Origin: Leptobrachium leishanense
Taxonomy: Eukaryota > Chordata > Amphibia > Anura > Megophryidae
Direction of reading: 5' to 3'
NCBI GenBank assembly: GCA_009667805.1
Contig: CM019063.1
Location: forward strand, 90,051,877 to 90,115,876
Length of the DNA: 64,000 nt
The position numbers and the translations under genes were made by a program. Each line of letters begins with the position of its first letter. Positions within the stretch are counted from its first letter, which is position 1. The notes under the pieces were generated by a model that did no database searches, had not been told where the DNA came from, and saw only the letters and a program-made list of their open reading frames with translations. Below, in pieces: positions 10,871-22,705 of the stretch.

Positions 10871-11394
10871 AGAGATGCAAAAATGAGAAGTCTTCCCCCC
10901 CCCAAACTTGCAGCAATTTCTTCCATGGGAAGTAACGACCCTTTGGGGTAGAGATGGTACAACCTGCACACACCAAGAACCCGGAAGCAACGGTGAGGGC
11001 CAATATTAAGTCAAGGAATAAAGTCCCTGTTACCAAAAATCAGGGTTAACAAGGAGGGAAAATTGGTTAAATCACATTTTAGTGCCAGCTTATGCCAAAT
11101 GTGAACGGAATTCAAAATAGCTGGACAATCCGTATGTAACTTAGGACGATGTTCCTGACAAATCCAAATCCACTGATTTTTTTTACCTGTTTCAGAGCAA
11201 TTTCTGTGCAATTTTTTTCTTTTACCTGCATTTGAAAGTTAATTTTGAATCCCATGTTTAAGACAAATGTTATGATAAAATGTTTTTAAGAAAAAGCACT
11301 TTGTAGTGAAGGAGTTTATTCAGTTTAATGAAGCACAGCATACAGTATATAGCTAAGAGTGAGTTTGTGTTACATGTATTAGAGCTTTTCTAGG
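10871..11394. other. No feature recognised
   Basis: Contains a C-run (10,900-10,910) and a possible polyadenylation signal AATAAA near 11,019, but no boundary or coding frame. Confidence 0.4.
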
Positions 11395-11849
11395 AAGTTA
11401 CCACCCTACCTGAATAGGCTGCTACCCCCATCAGTTCCCTCATCCTATAACCTCTAATCCAGGACCTGCACTTTACTTACAGTACCACAATACAAAAAGA
11501 AAGTGTCTCGATCCTCATTTTCCTACAGAGCGCTGCAATTATGGAATAACCTCCCAGACGCCATCAAATCTTCCCCCAGTCTAAAGTCAATTAAGAGATC
11601 TCTATTAACATACCTCAATACAGAATGCACCTGTAAACATGTAACATAATGACTATTTCCTACATATTTATTTTCTGTGTTAATCTGTATATTCGTGATT
11701 TTTTTTTAATATCTTGCATTGTATTACTTTGTATTTCTGTAACGATTGTAACAATTCAATGCTCATGAACCCAGAACATACTTGAAAACGAGAGAAATCT
11801 CAATCTATCCTTCCTGGTAAAATCCTTTGCAAATAAATAAATAAATAAA
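11395..11849 (+). pseudogene. 3' end of a CR1/L2-like LINE (reverse transcriptase C-terminus + 3' UTR)
   Basis: From about 11,500 the sequence encodes SFSYRALQLWNNLPDAIKSS and then SLKSIKRSLLTYL, stopping at TAA 11,647-11,649. This is the characteristic C-terminal tail of non-LTR polymerases of the CR1/L2/Rex group, recognised from the motif order. The 3' UTR ends in AATAAATAAATAAATAAA, the short tandem tail such LINEs use. The part before about 11,500 is too decayed to frame. The last ~60 bases (11,772-11,830) are nearly identical to the 3' end of the tRNA SINE at 35,651-35,857 and its relatives, which implies that this LINE's machinery copied the SINE. The 5' end is truncated as usual for LINE inserts. 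Confidence 0.75.
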
Positions 11850-12717
11850 CCATCTTCTACATCTAATCAGATGAATATTTGTCTTTGGATAAGCTGGTAG
11901 CTGATGCATCTGCATACTGGAGGATAATTTTGTGATTTTTCTAAATGGAGATATATGTAACAATCACTCAAGCTGATTAACCATTTCACTAGCAAAAATA
12001 TGTAGTTTTTTTGTATTGAATTATTTTAAAAACTAAATTTACCCTGTGAAATCCCCTTACATCCCATTTTAAAGGGCAATTGGTCTTTTTCTCTTGAGAT
12101 ATTCTTTTCTCATTTCCACCTTACTACTGTCAACCTGCTTTACTGTAAAGGAGCGCCCCCCCCCACCCTTCCTGCAAAAGAAAGCTCAACAACTTTATTG
12201 CTGCATTACAACAACCAGGGAGAGGGTAGAATACAGGGAGGGCTCTGGGGTCACTCACTGCTGTACAAGGATAAGATTCAGGGGGTTATTATAACTGAAA
12301 ATCCCTATATAGTACAGATACCAGGTGTTACTGTAATTTCCGTACACATGCATTATGTCACATACGGATAATATTTTTCTTTTAAGTTTTAATATTTTTG
12401 GAAGCTACAGGTATCACCTTGTATCTGTTCTGTACAGGGATTTTCATCAATTCTAAGCTCCTGCAGTTGTAGTGTTTTGCTACAGTGAGGATGATGGTTT
12501 TCTCTTTGTGGCTTCTTTATAGCAACATAGGGTTACAAAGAATTTCTGTTTCTGGGCTGTTACAAGTTTCTAAAACAGAGTGCTCCCATCTACCTGGAAG
12601 ACTATCGTCTAACTAAGTTGTGCAAGTCTTCCAAGGTAATGCTCGGCACTGCTTAGGATGTGCAGAGCTGATCAACCAATGCCCCTCAATGCAACTGCAG
12701 GGGGATCAGGATGGGTT
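11850..12717. other. Mostly unassigned; one ~150-bp hairpin at 12,296-12,446
   Basis: The only structure seen is an inverted repeat: GAAAATCCCTATATAGTACA (12,298-12,317) against TCTGTTCTGTACAGGGATTTTC ending near 12,446, with further pairing of ACCAGGTGTTAC and GGTATCACCTTG. It looks like a small MITE. The C-run at 12,155 and short frames are not informative. Confidence 0.5.
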
Positions 12718-12830
12718 AAAAATCCACAGTGTAGGGGGCGTGCCTGGGACGTCCGAGATGGTGGCTGCATAACATGAGAGCTCTGCCGAAAGGGTACCTC
12801 TGACCCCCTTTCCGCTACTTTCCCGCACAC

Positions 12831-13326
12831 ATGGGCAAGATCCGGAAGACCCCGCTCACCCCAGCGTTGCGTTGCTCACCCATTGTTTACTGCTATTTTG
12901 GGACGGGACTCTGATCCCATAATTGAATTTGAGCGCTTCCACAGAGCCCTGAGACCTAAAGGCCCCTCTGATGCACACCCCCGAGACGTGATATGCTGCC
13001 TATTACGCTTAACGGTGAAGGAATCTATTCTTGCAGCGGCACGTGGCTCCCGCACTTTTGACTTTGCAGGCGCTCAGGTCTCTTTGTTCCAAGACCTCTC
13101 ACCAGCCACGGTGCAATCCCGAAGATTGCTGCACCCTCTCACAGTGGCCTTGCAGGATCTTACAAATGGCTGTTTCACTTTGGCCTCCAAGTACGCACTC
13201 CAGCCGGTCCCCTCACACTTCGCTGCGAGGCAGATCTCCCGCTGTCTTTGGAAGAACTCTCCCTCCCGCCAGACATACTCCCATCCTGGCCGGACCTGTC
13301 GCAGCTCTACATGCCCTCGGGAATAG
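12831..13326 (+). pseudogene. L1 ORF1 remnant (RNA-binding protein)
   Basis: ATG at 12,831 opens a short basic start (MGKIRKTPLTPALR), after which the frame fails at about 12,890. From 12,900 in another frame the C-terminal region is clear: ERFHRALRPKGPSDAHPRDV, LLRLTVKESILAAAR, ISLF-like QVSLFQDLSPATVQSRR. This is the order of the ORF1 RRM/C-terminal domain of L1/Tx1-group elements, which coats the element's RNA. The N-terminal coiled coil is absent, so a deletion removed most of the first half. The right end is cut by the solo LTR insertion at 13,390 and a stop at 13,324. Confidence 0.7.
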
Positions 13327-13389
13327 CTCCACCACGCCCGCAGAGGTCCCGCCGCCGCCGCTCTTCTTCACGAGACCCGGAGTCCTGAG

Positions 13390-14046
13390 TGTCATGCCTA
13401 AGCCCTGGGAACCTGCTATGACCAGTCTGGCTTTCCATTCTCCGCCTGTCTGTATCACTCAAGGGTTAATTCCTGCCCTGATCTGGTGTGTGGTGTGCAT
13501 AAAACCTGGACACACCCTTCTCTCAGGGCTCTCTCATTTTGTGTTCCCTGCCCTTTACTTGTGAGATGATGTGAGCCGCCTCTCCCTGAGTCTGTCTATT
13601 CCCTACATTCCTCTGTGCTGTTATTGCTATTCTAGTGTTCCTGATTCATCTGCCTGCGTTACATCAAGACCCTTTGCGAAGAGCTCCTGGTTCCAGGCCT
13701 GTGGATCTTGTCAGCAGTGGACACTGCTTAGCCCACTATTCCTGCGTATCCAGACTACTCCTGTGGCTATCTGTGTTAAAGGTACCTTTTGTGAAGAGCT
13801 CCTGGACCCTACTTGGGGAGCACTACCTAGTCCACTATCTGGGACAGCAGAAGAGACTACCTTTGTGAAGGACTTGTCTATTTGTTTTCAGTATTCTGCA
13901 AGTGTAAGACTGCTGCTGTGTGCTTACCTTGAGAATACACTTAATTACTTATACTGCTTCCTGTGTCTGCCTGATTTGCTCTCCCCCAGCGTCTGGGAAA
14001 ATAAACATAAGCCACGCCATGACTCCATCCTGGCGCGAGCCCGACA
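13390..14046 (+). mobile_element. Solo LTR, 657 bp, inserted in the L1
   Basis: Starts TGTCATGCCTAAG and ends GCGAGCCCGACA, flanked by perfect 5-bp direct repeats CTGAG (13,385-13,389; 14,047-14,051). It contains a polyadenylation signal AATAAA near 14,001 and an internal near-repeat built on GAAGAGCTCCTGG (twice). TG...CA ends and a 5-bp duplication fit a Ty3-type or ERV LTR left after recombination between two LTRs. No internal region remains. The open frames across it are fortuitous. Confidence 0.88.
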
Positions 14047-14671
14047 CTGAGAAGCTTCATACGTGTTTGTTTTTTGCCCTCTGACCGGATTCCTTGTGGC
14101 CGTCCTTACACTTGGACGTTAGACACGTCTGCTGGCCTAACTGAGGGAGTCGTGCCATTCTGCCCTCAGACCCACATGACTGCTGTGTCCTTTTACTATC
14201 CTACCAGCTTCGTACGATGCCCCCCGTGGTCACCGTCTTCCTCACCCTCGTGATCTTACAGTGACTGTTCTTTGTTGCCGGGAGAGACTGACGGTTTTTC
14301 TGGGCTAAAGTTTATTTTTCTCGCCCATGTTTATTCTGATTATGGGGGTCACCTGTTTGGCCCCTCTCGTATTTTCAATAATTTTTTGTGTTTTTTTTTA
14401 TATTACTTGACTGTCGTCGTCGGACGTGCTGCGCCAGGTACCCCATCGAGAGCGTGCCTTCCTTGAGGGATTTGGTAGCTTTCCTACCCCCTCTAGGATC
14501 TGAGACATCCCCGCACACAAATAGTGTCGCGGCGCTTCGTCTCTACAGGCACATACTCACTGCATATAAGTTTTGTATTGTGTACTTTCCTTTAACCCAC
14601 AAACTGACCTTTTCCCCCTTCCCTATCCTTGTTCAGTCTCTAGCATTTACTCCCTTCCTCCCACTACCCTC

Positions 14672-17600
14672 ATGGCTACTATCCCTCGTAACATCACGGT
14701 TCTCTCCGTGAATGCTAAAGGTTTAAATATCCCCCACAAGCGACATATGGCCCTTAGGGAATTTGACTCCTATCGTGCAGACATTGTCCTAGTGCAGGAA
14801 ACTTTTTTGCACACCCCCGAGCTCCTACCTTTAAAAATCATAAGTACCCCATTGGCTATTTCAGTAACGCTGCAGCTGGCAAGGACTTCCAAGAGGGCAT
14901 ACTGGTGGTAGGGGGTGACCTTAATTTGCCGTTGGATGCCTGCCTTGACACCTCTAGAGGTATTACCAGCACTCCGCACGCCGTGCTCCGCAGAACCAGA
15001 CAGGCACTGCACTCGCTCTGACTAATGGACTGTTGGCGCTCACTCTACCCGTCTACTCGTGACTATTCCTACTATAGCACACCCCACCAACTGTACACAC
15101 GCTTGGACTATATATTTCTCCCATTTGGACATATGCACCTTCTTGACACTGCCTCCATAGGACCAATGACCTGGTCAGACAATAGCCCGGCGATGATTAC
15201 CCTGTCCACAGACCTCGCTCGCCCTAGGGAGACACTATGGCATCTTAACGAATCCCTTCTTGCCGATCCCCAAATTAAAGAGGGCCTCCACGCCGAGTTG
15301 CGTAACTATTTTGAGGACAATGACACCCCTGACTGCTCCCCGCAGACAATTTGGGAAGCTCATAAACGGTGATCAGGGGATACCTGATCCAGCAGGGCTC
15401 GCATCGTAAAAGTAAACGAGCTGAGCTCCAGGAGTCCCTGCTGCTTAGCATCATGACACTGGAAAGGCCACACAAATTGCACTCAGATAATTCTGTTTAG
15501 CTCCTTGAGCTCAGATCCCAATTGAGCTCCCTATTTAACCATAGAGCACAGAAGGCCTTTATGGCGGTCCGCCGGACCTTCCATGAACATGAAAACAAAT
15601 GTGGCAAGCTCTTGGCTAGAGCTCTCCGCTCACACCGACAGGCACTCTATATTCCTCACCTTTGCTCTCCTCAAGGCACCTTAGTTACCCTACCAAAAGA
15701 CATGCTAGGCCTTTTCCACAAACATTTTACTGACCTTTACACGCTCCCCCCACGCCTTCGCAGCTGCACTCTGACTCTACAAGCCACTTTCTAGACACTC
15801 ATCTCCGCTCCAAATTGACACCCCCTATGAGAGACTCCATGGAGGCCCCTATTTTCGCGGAGGAGTTACACAATGCTATCATGTCTACTCCGGTGGGTAA
15901 AACCCCGGGCCCTGATGGACTCTCATTGAAGTACTATAAAGTCTGCGAAAAGGTTATCTCTTCAGCCTGGTTGGCCTCCTTTAATGACCTGACTGCGCCC
16001 AATCGACACCTCCACCCCAGACACTTTCCGCCACTATCACCCTGATTCCTAAGCCAGCTAAAGACCATGCCCTTTGCGCTAACTTCCGCTCCATTTCACT
16101 TTTGAACCAGGATGTGAAGCTCTTTGCGAAGGTCCTCGCCCTGCGCCTTGCGAAACATATGAGATATTTAGTACACCCTGATCAGATGGGTTTTATTCCA
16201 GGGAGGGAGGGGAAGGATAATACCACCCTGGCCATTAACCTCATCCATGCTGCGTGGCATTCAGGCTTTCGATAGGGTGCATTGGCCATTTTTGTTTCAA
16301 ACCTTGCGCCACATGGGTTTTAGCCCTCATACTTTGTCATGGATTACTGCGCTCTATCACTCCCCCACGGCCTGGATTAACCTTAATGGAGTCCTGTCCT
16401 CCCCCTTTAACATCGGCAATGGCACCAGACAGGGTTGTCCCCTTTCCCCCCTCCTGTTTGCTCTATCCCTTGAGCCACTTCTGCAAGCTATCAGAGGTGA
16501 CTCCTCGATCCATGGCGTCTGTGTGGGCCGCCGCGAATATAAGGTGGTGGCCTATGCAGATGATCTCCTATTCTTTACCCACCAACCTCTGATCTCTCTA
16601 CCATCCCTTAATTAATCTACTTCGCACCTATGGATCGCTCAGCAATTATAAGATTAATATGGACAAATCGGAGATCTTAGGAATTACTGTCCCCCCCGCC
16701 CTCCGTTCTCAACTCCAGTCTGCCTTCCCCTTCCGTTGGTGCGAATCCTCTCTCAAGTATCTTGGGGTACACCTCACCCCTGCCACCTCCAATCTCTATA
16801 CCGCCAACTTCCTCCCCTTGCTGCGGGTACTGGAAACGGACCTGACCCGATGGGCACTTCCACACATTACCTGGTTTGGACGCATTAATGTGCTTAAAAT
16901 GAATGTCCTCCCCAGGGTGCTTTACTCCCTGCAAACTTTGCCTCTCCACATCCCACTGGCCTTTTTCCGTTCACTTCAATCTCTCTTTATTAAATACGAC
17001 TGGGCTGGGGGTCGACCGAGGCTCTGACTGGTGCTCTTGACTATGCCCCGTTCCCGAGGTGGTCTGGCCTTGCCGCTTGTACAACGCTATTATCACGAAG
17101 TCCACCTATTGAGTCTGGTGGAGTGGAGCACGGATTCCTCGGGCAGGCGCTGGGTTGCTTTGGAACATGAGATGGCGGGTCGTTCTTTGGCCTCCCCCCT
17201 GGCTCCTGGATACCGCAGCCCCCACGACTATCCCTTCACACCCGACGATATCCGTCACCCTGCAAATCTGGCAACGATTGCAACAAACCACACTATTAGC
17301 CCCGTGGCCATCTCCATTACTCCCACTACGCCACCTGCCAGCCTTTTCTACGTGCATGTTGCCTATTACTGACACAGACACCCCACCACTCGTCTTACCT
17401 AGCACATACATTGATGGTGACAGACCTAAACTACCCCGAGATATCCCCTTAGCACATCCTGACTCCTTTCTCACCAGCTTTCATATGCATGGCCTCTTGA
17501 CTTACCTATGCTCCCTAGCTCCGCTAGACAAATACACGCGCCTCCTGACCACGTTGAGTAACTACTGACTCGTCGCACCCCCCTTTGCCATGGTATATTC

Positions 17601-18339
17601 ACGTTATATAACATTTTGCAGACCCTTTCCTCCTCCACACCCCCTTATGTGGCTAAATGGGAGAGAGATCTGCAACAACATTTCTCCGATGAGGAATGGG
17701 CTAAAATTTTCACGCTGGCCACGACCTGCTCTACGGCAACTTGAACCCAAGAGACGGCTTATAAATTATTTTCAAGATGGTACAGGGCACCGTCCATGAT
17801 GGCTGCCTATTTGACTACCTCTGATGCCCCCTGCTGGCGCTGTAAGGCCCTGAACGCTGACCTGTTACACATCTGGTGGTCGTGCCCGGTGATCCAGCCG
17901 TTCTGGACCCAAATTCATGGCGCTATCAGCAGAGTGTCTGGTTCGCCACCTGCCTTTACGCCTGCCGCCATGCTGCTACATCACACCCCTACCCGTTGAC
18001 ACATACAAACATTCACTTGACATACGACTCCTGAATTTGGCTAAGGTGCTTATCCCTAGGCATTGGAAGTCCCCCACTGCACCCACATACCGCAAATGGC
18101 TAGACGAAGTCCAACGCCTTAGAGACATAGAGGACTTATTGCATCAATCCTCAGGTACCTATGCTACGCATCTGCGAAGGTGGTTCTATTGGCCCAACTC
18201 TAGCTGTTCTCCCCCTGGTGCCCCCCATCCCCCCTTGGTATCTCATAATACTAAGGAACTGACTTTTCCCTCCCCCTTTTGTTTGATTATTTTCCCCCTT
18301 TATATTCCTAACTATTCTTACCTGCAAAGACCCTGGTAG
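14672..18339 (+). pseudogene. L1 ORF2 remnant (endonuclease - reverse transcriptase)
   Basis: ATG 14,672 begins the APE-type endonuclease (NITVLSVNAKGLN; IVLVQETFLH). An internal deletion then joins to the GGDLNLPLDA motif (14,911-14,935, another frame). Reverse-transcriptase motifs follow in order: KTPGPDGLSLKYYK (~15,900), AFDRVHWPF (~16,262), GTRQGCPLSPLLFALSLEPL (~16,421), AYADDLLFF (~16,550). The C-terminal zinc-knuckle region is at about 17,835-17,905 (CWRC ... HIWWSCPVIQPFW). At least seven frame changes or stops separate these blocks (e.g. 15,013, 15,371, 15,793, 16,614, 17,027, 17,567), so no active enzyme is made. Clade (L1 versus Tx1) was not resolved. Confidence 0.88.
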
Positions 18340-18545
18340 CATTTGTTGCCGGGTCCATGGAATTTCTGCCTCAATCTATATCACATGATGTTCTTGTTCT
18401 TCACGTAGAGGCTTACTGTATTACACACCATAACGCTGATTTGACATGTTTTTGTACCCATGATTAATGTGATGACCCTTTTCTTATGTGTCACTATGAA
18501 ACCTTTAATAAAAATTTGTTACAATAAAAAAAAATCCACAGTGTA

Positions 18546-18789
18546 TGGCTTAGCGTGCCCTTTTAACTGCTTGGGTAGACAATAGTGGTGATGGAAGCAA
18601 CATCCTCTGATGTCAAGAACTGAAGGAGCAGGCCTATAGCTACAGAGGTGGACATGCAGGCTGTCACAAATATACGGTACATTGAAAAGACACCAAGTGA
18701 GCAGGCCGGATTTATAACTAGGCAGAGTAGGTATGTGCCTACAGGCGCCTGCCACAAGGGGGTGCCTTGCTCAGAAAAAAATAATTATT
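18546..18789. other. No feature recognised
   Basis: Sequence between the L1 target repeat and the next repeat fragment; contains GGCAGAGTAGGTATGTGCCT with an adjacent GCGCCTGCC foldback, but no boundaries. Confidence 0.4.
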
Positions 18790-19010
18790 TTTTTTACAAT
18801 TTACCCCTTTATTTCTGGAGCTAAAAGAACTAGAGGACCATATGAGGTATTATTGGAAAGGCCAGATTATGACCTTTCCAGTGATATCAAATATCCAGGT
18901 TAGATTTATGTAAAAATAAAATATTATTTTTCTCTTTTTTTTTTAACACAGCACTATTTTTCACTTTACAATTATAAAGTGAACAGTGATGCTGCACTAA
19001 CTCACCTTCT
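18790..19010 (+). mobile_element. Fragment of the hairpin-rich TTAA family
   Basis: It holds the family's GGAAAGGCCAGATTATGACC / TTTCCAGTGATATCAAA foldback and the TTCACTTTACAATTATAAAG / GTGAACAGTGATGCTGCACTAAC foldback, corresponding to the middle of copy C (49,336-50,570). Neither TTAA end is preserved. Confidence 0.6.
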
Positions 19011-19220
19011 CATTTCCCACACTGTCAGCAAATGTGGAGCTGATGATGCAACACATTGTCTCATCTGCAACCTAAATTATGGCACTGCAGTGAGGAGAGA
19101 CAGAAGGACTTTGGAAGCTGCATTTCGGAATTGTGCAACCAATTGTAACCAATCTAATGGTTACAATGGAAAATTCAGACACCGGGTTGCACAGAGACGT
19201 TTAAACATGAATATTCACTA

Positions 19221-19550
19221 TCAGGGTTATTCAAAGAGAGCTGAATTGGCTCTGAAATTGCACCGAATTTTCCAAGTTCTTCGACTTGTTGGCTTTTTCC
19301 GGCGACTGGTCGGCTCTCTGTCCGTCGGCTTTTTTCAGAGCGATTCAGTGTTTTTTCAGCGGTTTTACGAATCGATTATGGAGGTTTTTTGGATGCGTTC
19401 GGCAGTTTTAAGGCTGTTTTTTTCCATCGATTTGGCAGCTTGTTCCCTGCACTTGGGACCCTGAATTCACCGCAGGGTCGGGGATTTTGACTCCCCAAAG
19501 TGTGGGGAACGGAAGAGCACCGGAAATTCGGTGCTCTTTGATTAACCCTG
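19221..19550. mobile_element. MITE, TCAGGGTTATTCA termini, in TA
   Basis: Begins TCAGGGTTATTCAAAGAGAG and ends CTCTTTGATTAACCCTG, with TA directly outside both ends. The 330-bp interior has GTCGGCTTTTT-type repeats and no coding potential. Same termini as 23,415-24,310, 27,473-29,046 and 31,271-31,965. Confidence 0.75.
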
Positions 19551-20333
19551 TAGATTTCTCTCATGGTTATGCAAGTTATATGAAATTTTTTGAAACTCAA
19601 GCTTCTGTGATTCCAGTGTCTTTTTTTTCTATTTTCTTTTTTATATTTCCTTCAAAACTGTCCCGTATTACAAAATGATGGACATTCTCCACTAAAAATG
19701 TGGCAAACACGCATTCTCACTTACTGCAATCCCATATCACTCACAATATCATTTTGATAATGGGAAAAAAAATCTGTAAAAACTGAATACATTATATATG
19801 TTTAGAGTAGCTACCCTGAGTGTAGACGAAAGTGTGTTCTGTAGTATCACTAAGTCAATATTTTGTTATTAGGATTTCCAGCTTTACTTTCTTACAAAGT
19901 ATGAACACAGTTAGACCACAGATAATATTGGGAAATTGACAGCTCAGTGGATGTGGTAAAAATCAGGCGCTGCTATATGAAAATGTACGAGAGGAAAGCT
20001 GTAGAGTAAAAAAAAATCAGAGAAAGCAGTGATTAAAGCTATTGACAATTGATTCTGACAGTCTGTGTGCAGTGGGATTTGAAAATTCTCAAATAAAGAT
20101 TCTATGGAGACTGAAAAGATAAACAGAGATCTAATGAGTCTCTCTTTAGGATTGTCTTACCTTATTTCATTTATAGCCTCACCGTCCCTACCCATGGAAT
20201 TAGAACTTTTACAACTGATGAGTCTGGAAGCTGCCGGATGATTGCCGCACTCATCCAACATTGACTGATATAGAAAATTTACTTTTTACATTTTTTTGGG
20301 GTACACAAGAGCCAAACATTTTAAAGAGAATAA
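19551..20333. other. No feature recognised
   Basis: AT-rich sequence without credible frame, RNA gene or repeat end. Confidence 0.5.
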
Positions 20334-20766
20334 GGCTAGGGTCAGACTAACGCATTTTTAACGTGCGTTTAGGCGCACTTAATCACTGCCGCAGTAACAG
20401 CAAATGACGGGCAATGTCGACCAATATATGAAGTACGGCCGCACAAAAGTATGGCCGCGCAACGCAAGTGGAAAATGAACGCATTTTTTCGAGAATGCAG
20501 AACCGCTAGTGCGGACGTACAGAGTGCGCTGTGGCGGCATAGCGGCGTGTGTGCGTGATTAGGAGACGTCAGACGCTGCTAATGTCCAGCCTACATAACG
20601 GCCAGACGCAAAAAGTGTTTTATTGATGATCATGAAAATAATAAAATCACGCATGAAAATGCGTGTCGTCTGACCGTTATCGCGCATTCCGTGAAACAAT
20701 ACGTCAATGCGTTCGGACGCACTTTTTTACGGTTGCTGCGAATAATGCGTTTGTTTGACCCTATCC
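20334..20766. mobile_element. MITE, GGCTAGGGTCAGAC family
   Basis: 433 bp between GGCTAGGGTCAGACTAACGC and GTTTGACCCTATCC; CpG-rich arms (TGCGTTTAGGCGCAC, GCGTTCGGACGCAC). Flanked by TAA on the left and TTA on the right. About the same length as the copy at 7,046-7,478. Confidence 0.85.
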
Positions 20767-20855
20767 TTAGAGGTGGGAGATATTTAACTTCCAAAATGGT
20801 TATATTTCTTCTGTAATGTATCTTTTTATGAATTTGCACTGGGACCACAGCTTAA

Positions 20856-21343
20856 CCCCTTCACTACCAAGTGGTTCCCACACAAAAAAACCCACTGTTA
20901 GCACCCAGTGTTTTTTTTTTTAAATAAATTTTTCAAATTATTCAATCTAATCAAAATAATCAAATTTTAATTAATTATACAGTAAGAAATATTTGGTAAT
21001 ATTCCCAATGTATTCTTTACTGTAATGACCTATTTGGCAGGCAGATATCGCCATCTACTTGCCAAAATGAGTTATTACACTTCTGAGCTTAGTGCAAGAT
21101 CAGCAGGAGAGAAGTCATTCAAGCATATTCCCAACTGATTTTAAAAAGCGTTAGCACCAAGGGCATGATGCCCGAGGTGCTAAAACCTTGGGGGCACCTT
21201 CTGGAGCCCAAATGCATATGAAATTTGTTTGTATGACTTTCATTTGCACTAATATAGCATAGACCCAGATTGTGTTAACATGCTATCGGGCTGCTGTGTC
21301 TGCTACCTCTGATCATGTACACATGATCACAACAATGAAGGGG
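20856..21343. mobile_element. TTAA element, CTACCAAGTG subfamily
   Basis: TTAA at 20,852-20,855 followed by CCCCTTCACTACCAAGTGG; right end ACAATGAAGGGG followed by CTAA (21,344-21,347), a one-base-decayed TTAA. The interior has the foldback TTAGCACCAAGGGCATGATG / CCCGAGGTGCTAA. The same subfamily occurs at 38,106-38,567 and 43,336-44,901. Confidence 0.7.
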
Positions 21344-21581
21344 CTAAAGACACTTGGTTGACAAAAAACAAGTTGGCCAACAATTAAGCTTTATGCTAAC
21401 TTGTTTGGACAAAATAACAAGCTGAAAAAAATATACAAATATCGCTGAACCCTTTATGCTAAATGTTGTGTGGAAGGTGCATAGGCCAGTGACCCCAAAA
21501 TCAGCCTGGGCAACATTTAAAAAATATATTACAGCAAAGCACCCCTTTTCCCCCCTAAAACTACTCTTGCATCTCATTTAA

Positions 21582-21820
21582 CCCTTTCACTGCTGAGGAC
21601 GTGTGGGGAACGTCTTCAATGACTCCTAAGGAAAGATGGGGTGGAGATAGGGGGTTCCTTTGAACCCCGATATCTCCCGACTGTTGGCAGCTTAGCAGAG
21701 CATGGCCTTTCCAATGATATCAAACACGACCATGTTTAAAAAAAAAAAGTAATTGCAATAATAATAAAAAAAAAGAAAATGATTTTTTTTAAGATGTGAA
21801 ATGGCTCAGCAGTGAAGGGG
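21582..21820. mobile_element. Short TTAA element, 239 bp
   Basis: TTAA at 21,578-21,581 and 21,821-21,824; inverted ends CCCTTTCACTGCTGAGGACG and, reversed, CCCCTTCACTGCTGAGC. It carries the GGAGATAGGGGGTTC / GAACCCCGATATCTCC foldback of the large hairpin-rich copies, so it looks like an internally deleted derivative of them. Confidence 0.85.
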
Positions 21821-21827
21821 TTAATAA

Positions 21828-22037
21828 CTGTCTGGGTGGAGTAGAGGTAACATCACTGCTCTATAACCGTGAAGAGAGACTGTGGAGACACAGGTTCAAA
21901 TCCGGCAAGAGCACCTCTCCAGTAAGTGTCCTTGGGCAAGACACCGAACGGTACATACTCGCCACCCAGGACATACTTCAAAACGAGAGAAATCTCAATG
22001 TATCCTTCCTGGTAAAAATCCTTTCTAAAAAAAACTA
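21828..22037 (+). mobile_element. tRNA-derived SINE (family SINE-1)
   Basis: Head CTGGGTGGAGTAGAGGTAAC (A-box region) and GGTTCAAATCC (B-box), then the central GTGTCCTTGGGCAAGACACC segment and a 3' tail ACTTCAAAACGAGAGAAATC ... CCTTCCTGGTAAAAATCC. It follows directly on a TTAA element. The tail equals the 3' end of the LINE at 11,395-11,849. Pol III transcribed in an active copy; this one is a dead insert. Confidence 0.85.
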
Positions 22038-22365
22038 AGATTCATATATTAATCAACAAGCATCTCTCCCTTCCTCTTCTTGTATCTGTGCTTCGATATA
22101 CCCTGATCATCTCTATAAGGCCATGACCTCACCTCCTCCTTAATAACATTAACTCAATTCACGTTTAGTCCTTGTTATAGGGAAATACGTTTCTTTTTTT
22201 TTGCATTCTCATAAAATAAAAAAAACAGATATAATCTAGGGTCAAGTCATTTACTGTCCAAAACTAACCTACTATTTTTGAGCCCTCCTTTTTCGTTCTC
22301 ACGAATTCTACCCATCATGTCATACTCCTCAATGTTACGTCCTTCAGTCTGACCTCTGCCTGTAA

Positions 22366-22705
22366 GGCCGGGGTCAGATGAGGATTTTTAAGAGCAGAAG
22401 AAACGTTTGTGAGAGTGGACGCTCCTTCCACTCTGACGCACGTTTGACGCCCGCCTGGCCACCTCGCTGAGCGCAGTTAGTGAGCTCAGCGCTGCAAGGC
22501 TCGATTCTCCTACGGAGGTTTGTGCTTTGCAGCCCCGGTGAACAGGGAGGCTTTCAGCAAGGCTGCAGCACGTCTGCTGTAGCGCGTGCAATTCGTGCGC
22601 ACACTACAGCGTGTGGCTGGCCCCGTCGAACCATCACAATGCTGCGACAGATGCCGGGGGACATGTCAGTACGGGCACACATAGTTCGATAGACTGACCC
22701 CGGCC
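22366..22705. mobile_element. Diverged MITE with GGCCGGGGTCAGA termini
   Basis: 340 bp between TAA-GGCCGGGGTCAGATGAG and AGACTGACCCCGGCC-TTA. The ends match the GGCTAGGGTCAGAC family, but the interior (GCTGCAGCACGTCTGCTG, GCGCACACTACAGCGTG) is different and foldback-rich. Confidence 0.75.

Larger units (their letters stand above)
12734..18528 (+). mobile_element. L1-like non-LTR retrotransposon, nearly full length, decayed
   Basis: The insert lies between direct repeats of at least 13 bp (AATCCACAGTGTA at 12,721-12,733 and 18,533-18,545; up to 16 bp if the preceding A's are counted). It starts GGGGGCGTGCCTGGGACG and ends with AATAAAAATTTGTTACAATA plus a poly(A) run: the hallmark of target-primed reverse transcription. 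It carries ORF1 remains (12,831-13,326) and ORF2 remains (14,672-18,339), separated by an inserted solo LTR (13,390-14,046). Without that LTR the element is about 5.1 kb, shorter than an intact L1 because both ORFs have internal deletions. Confidence 0.9.
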
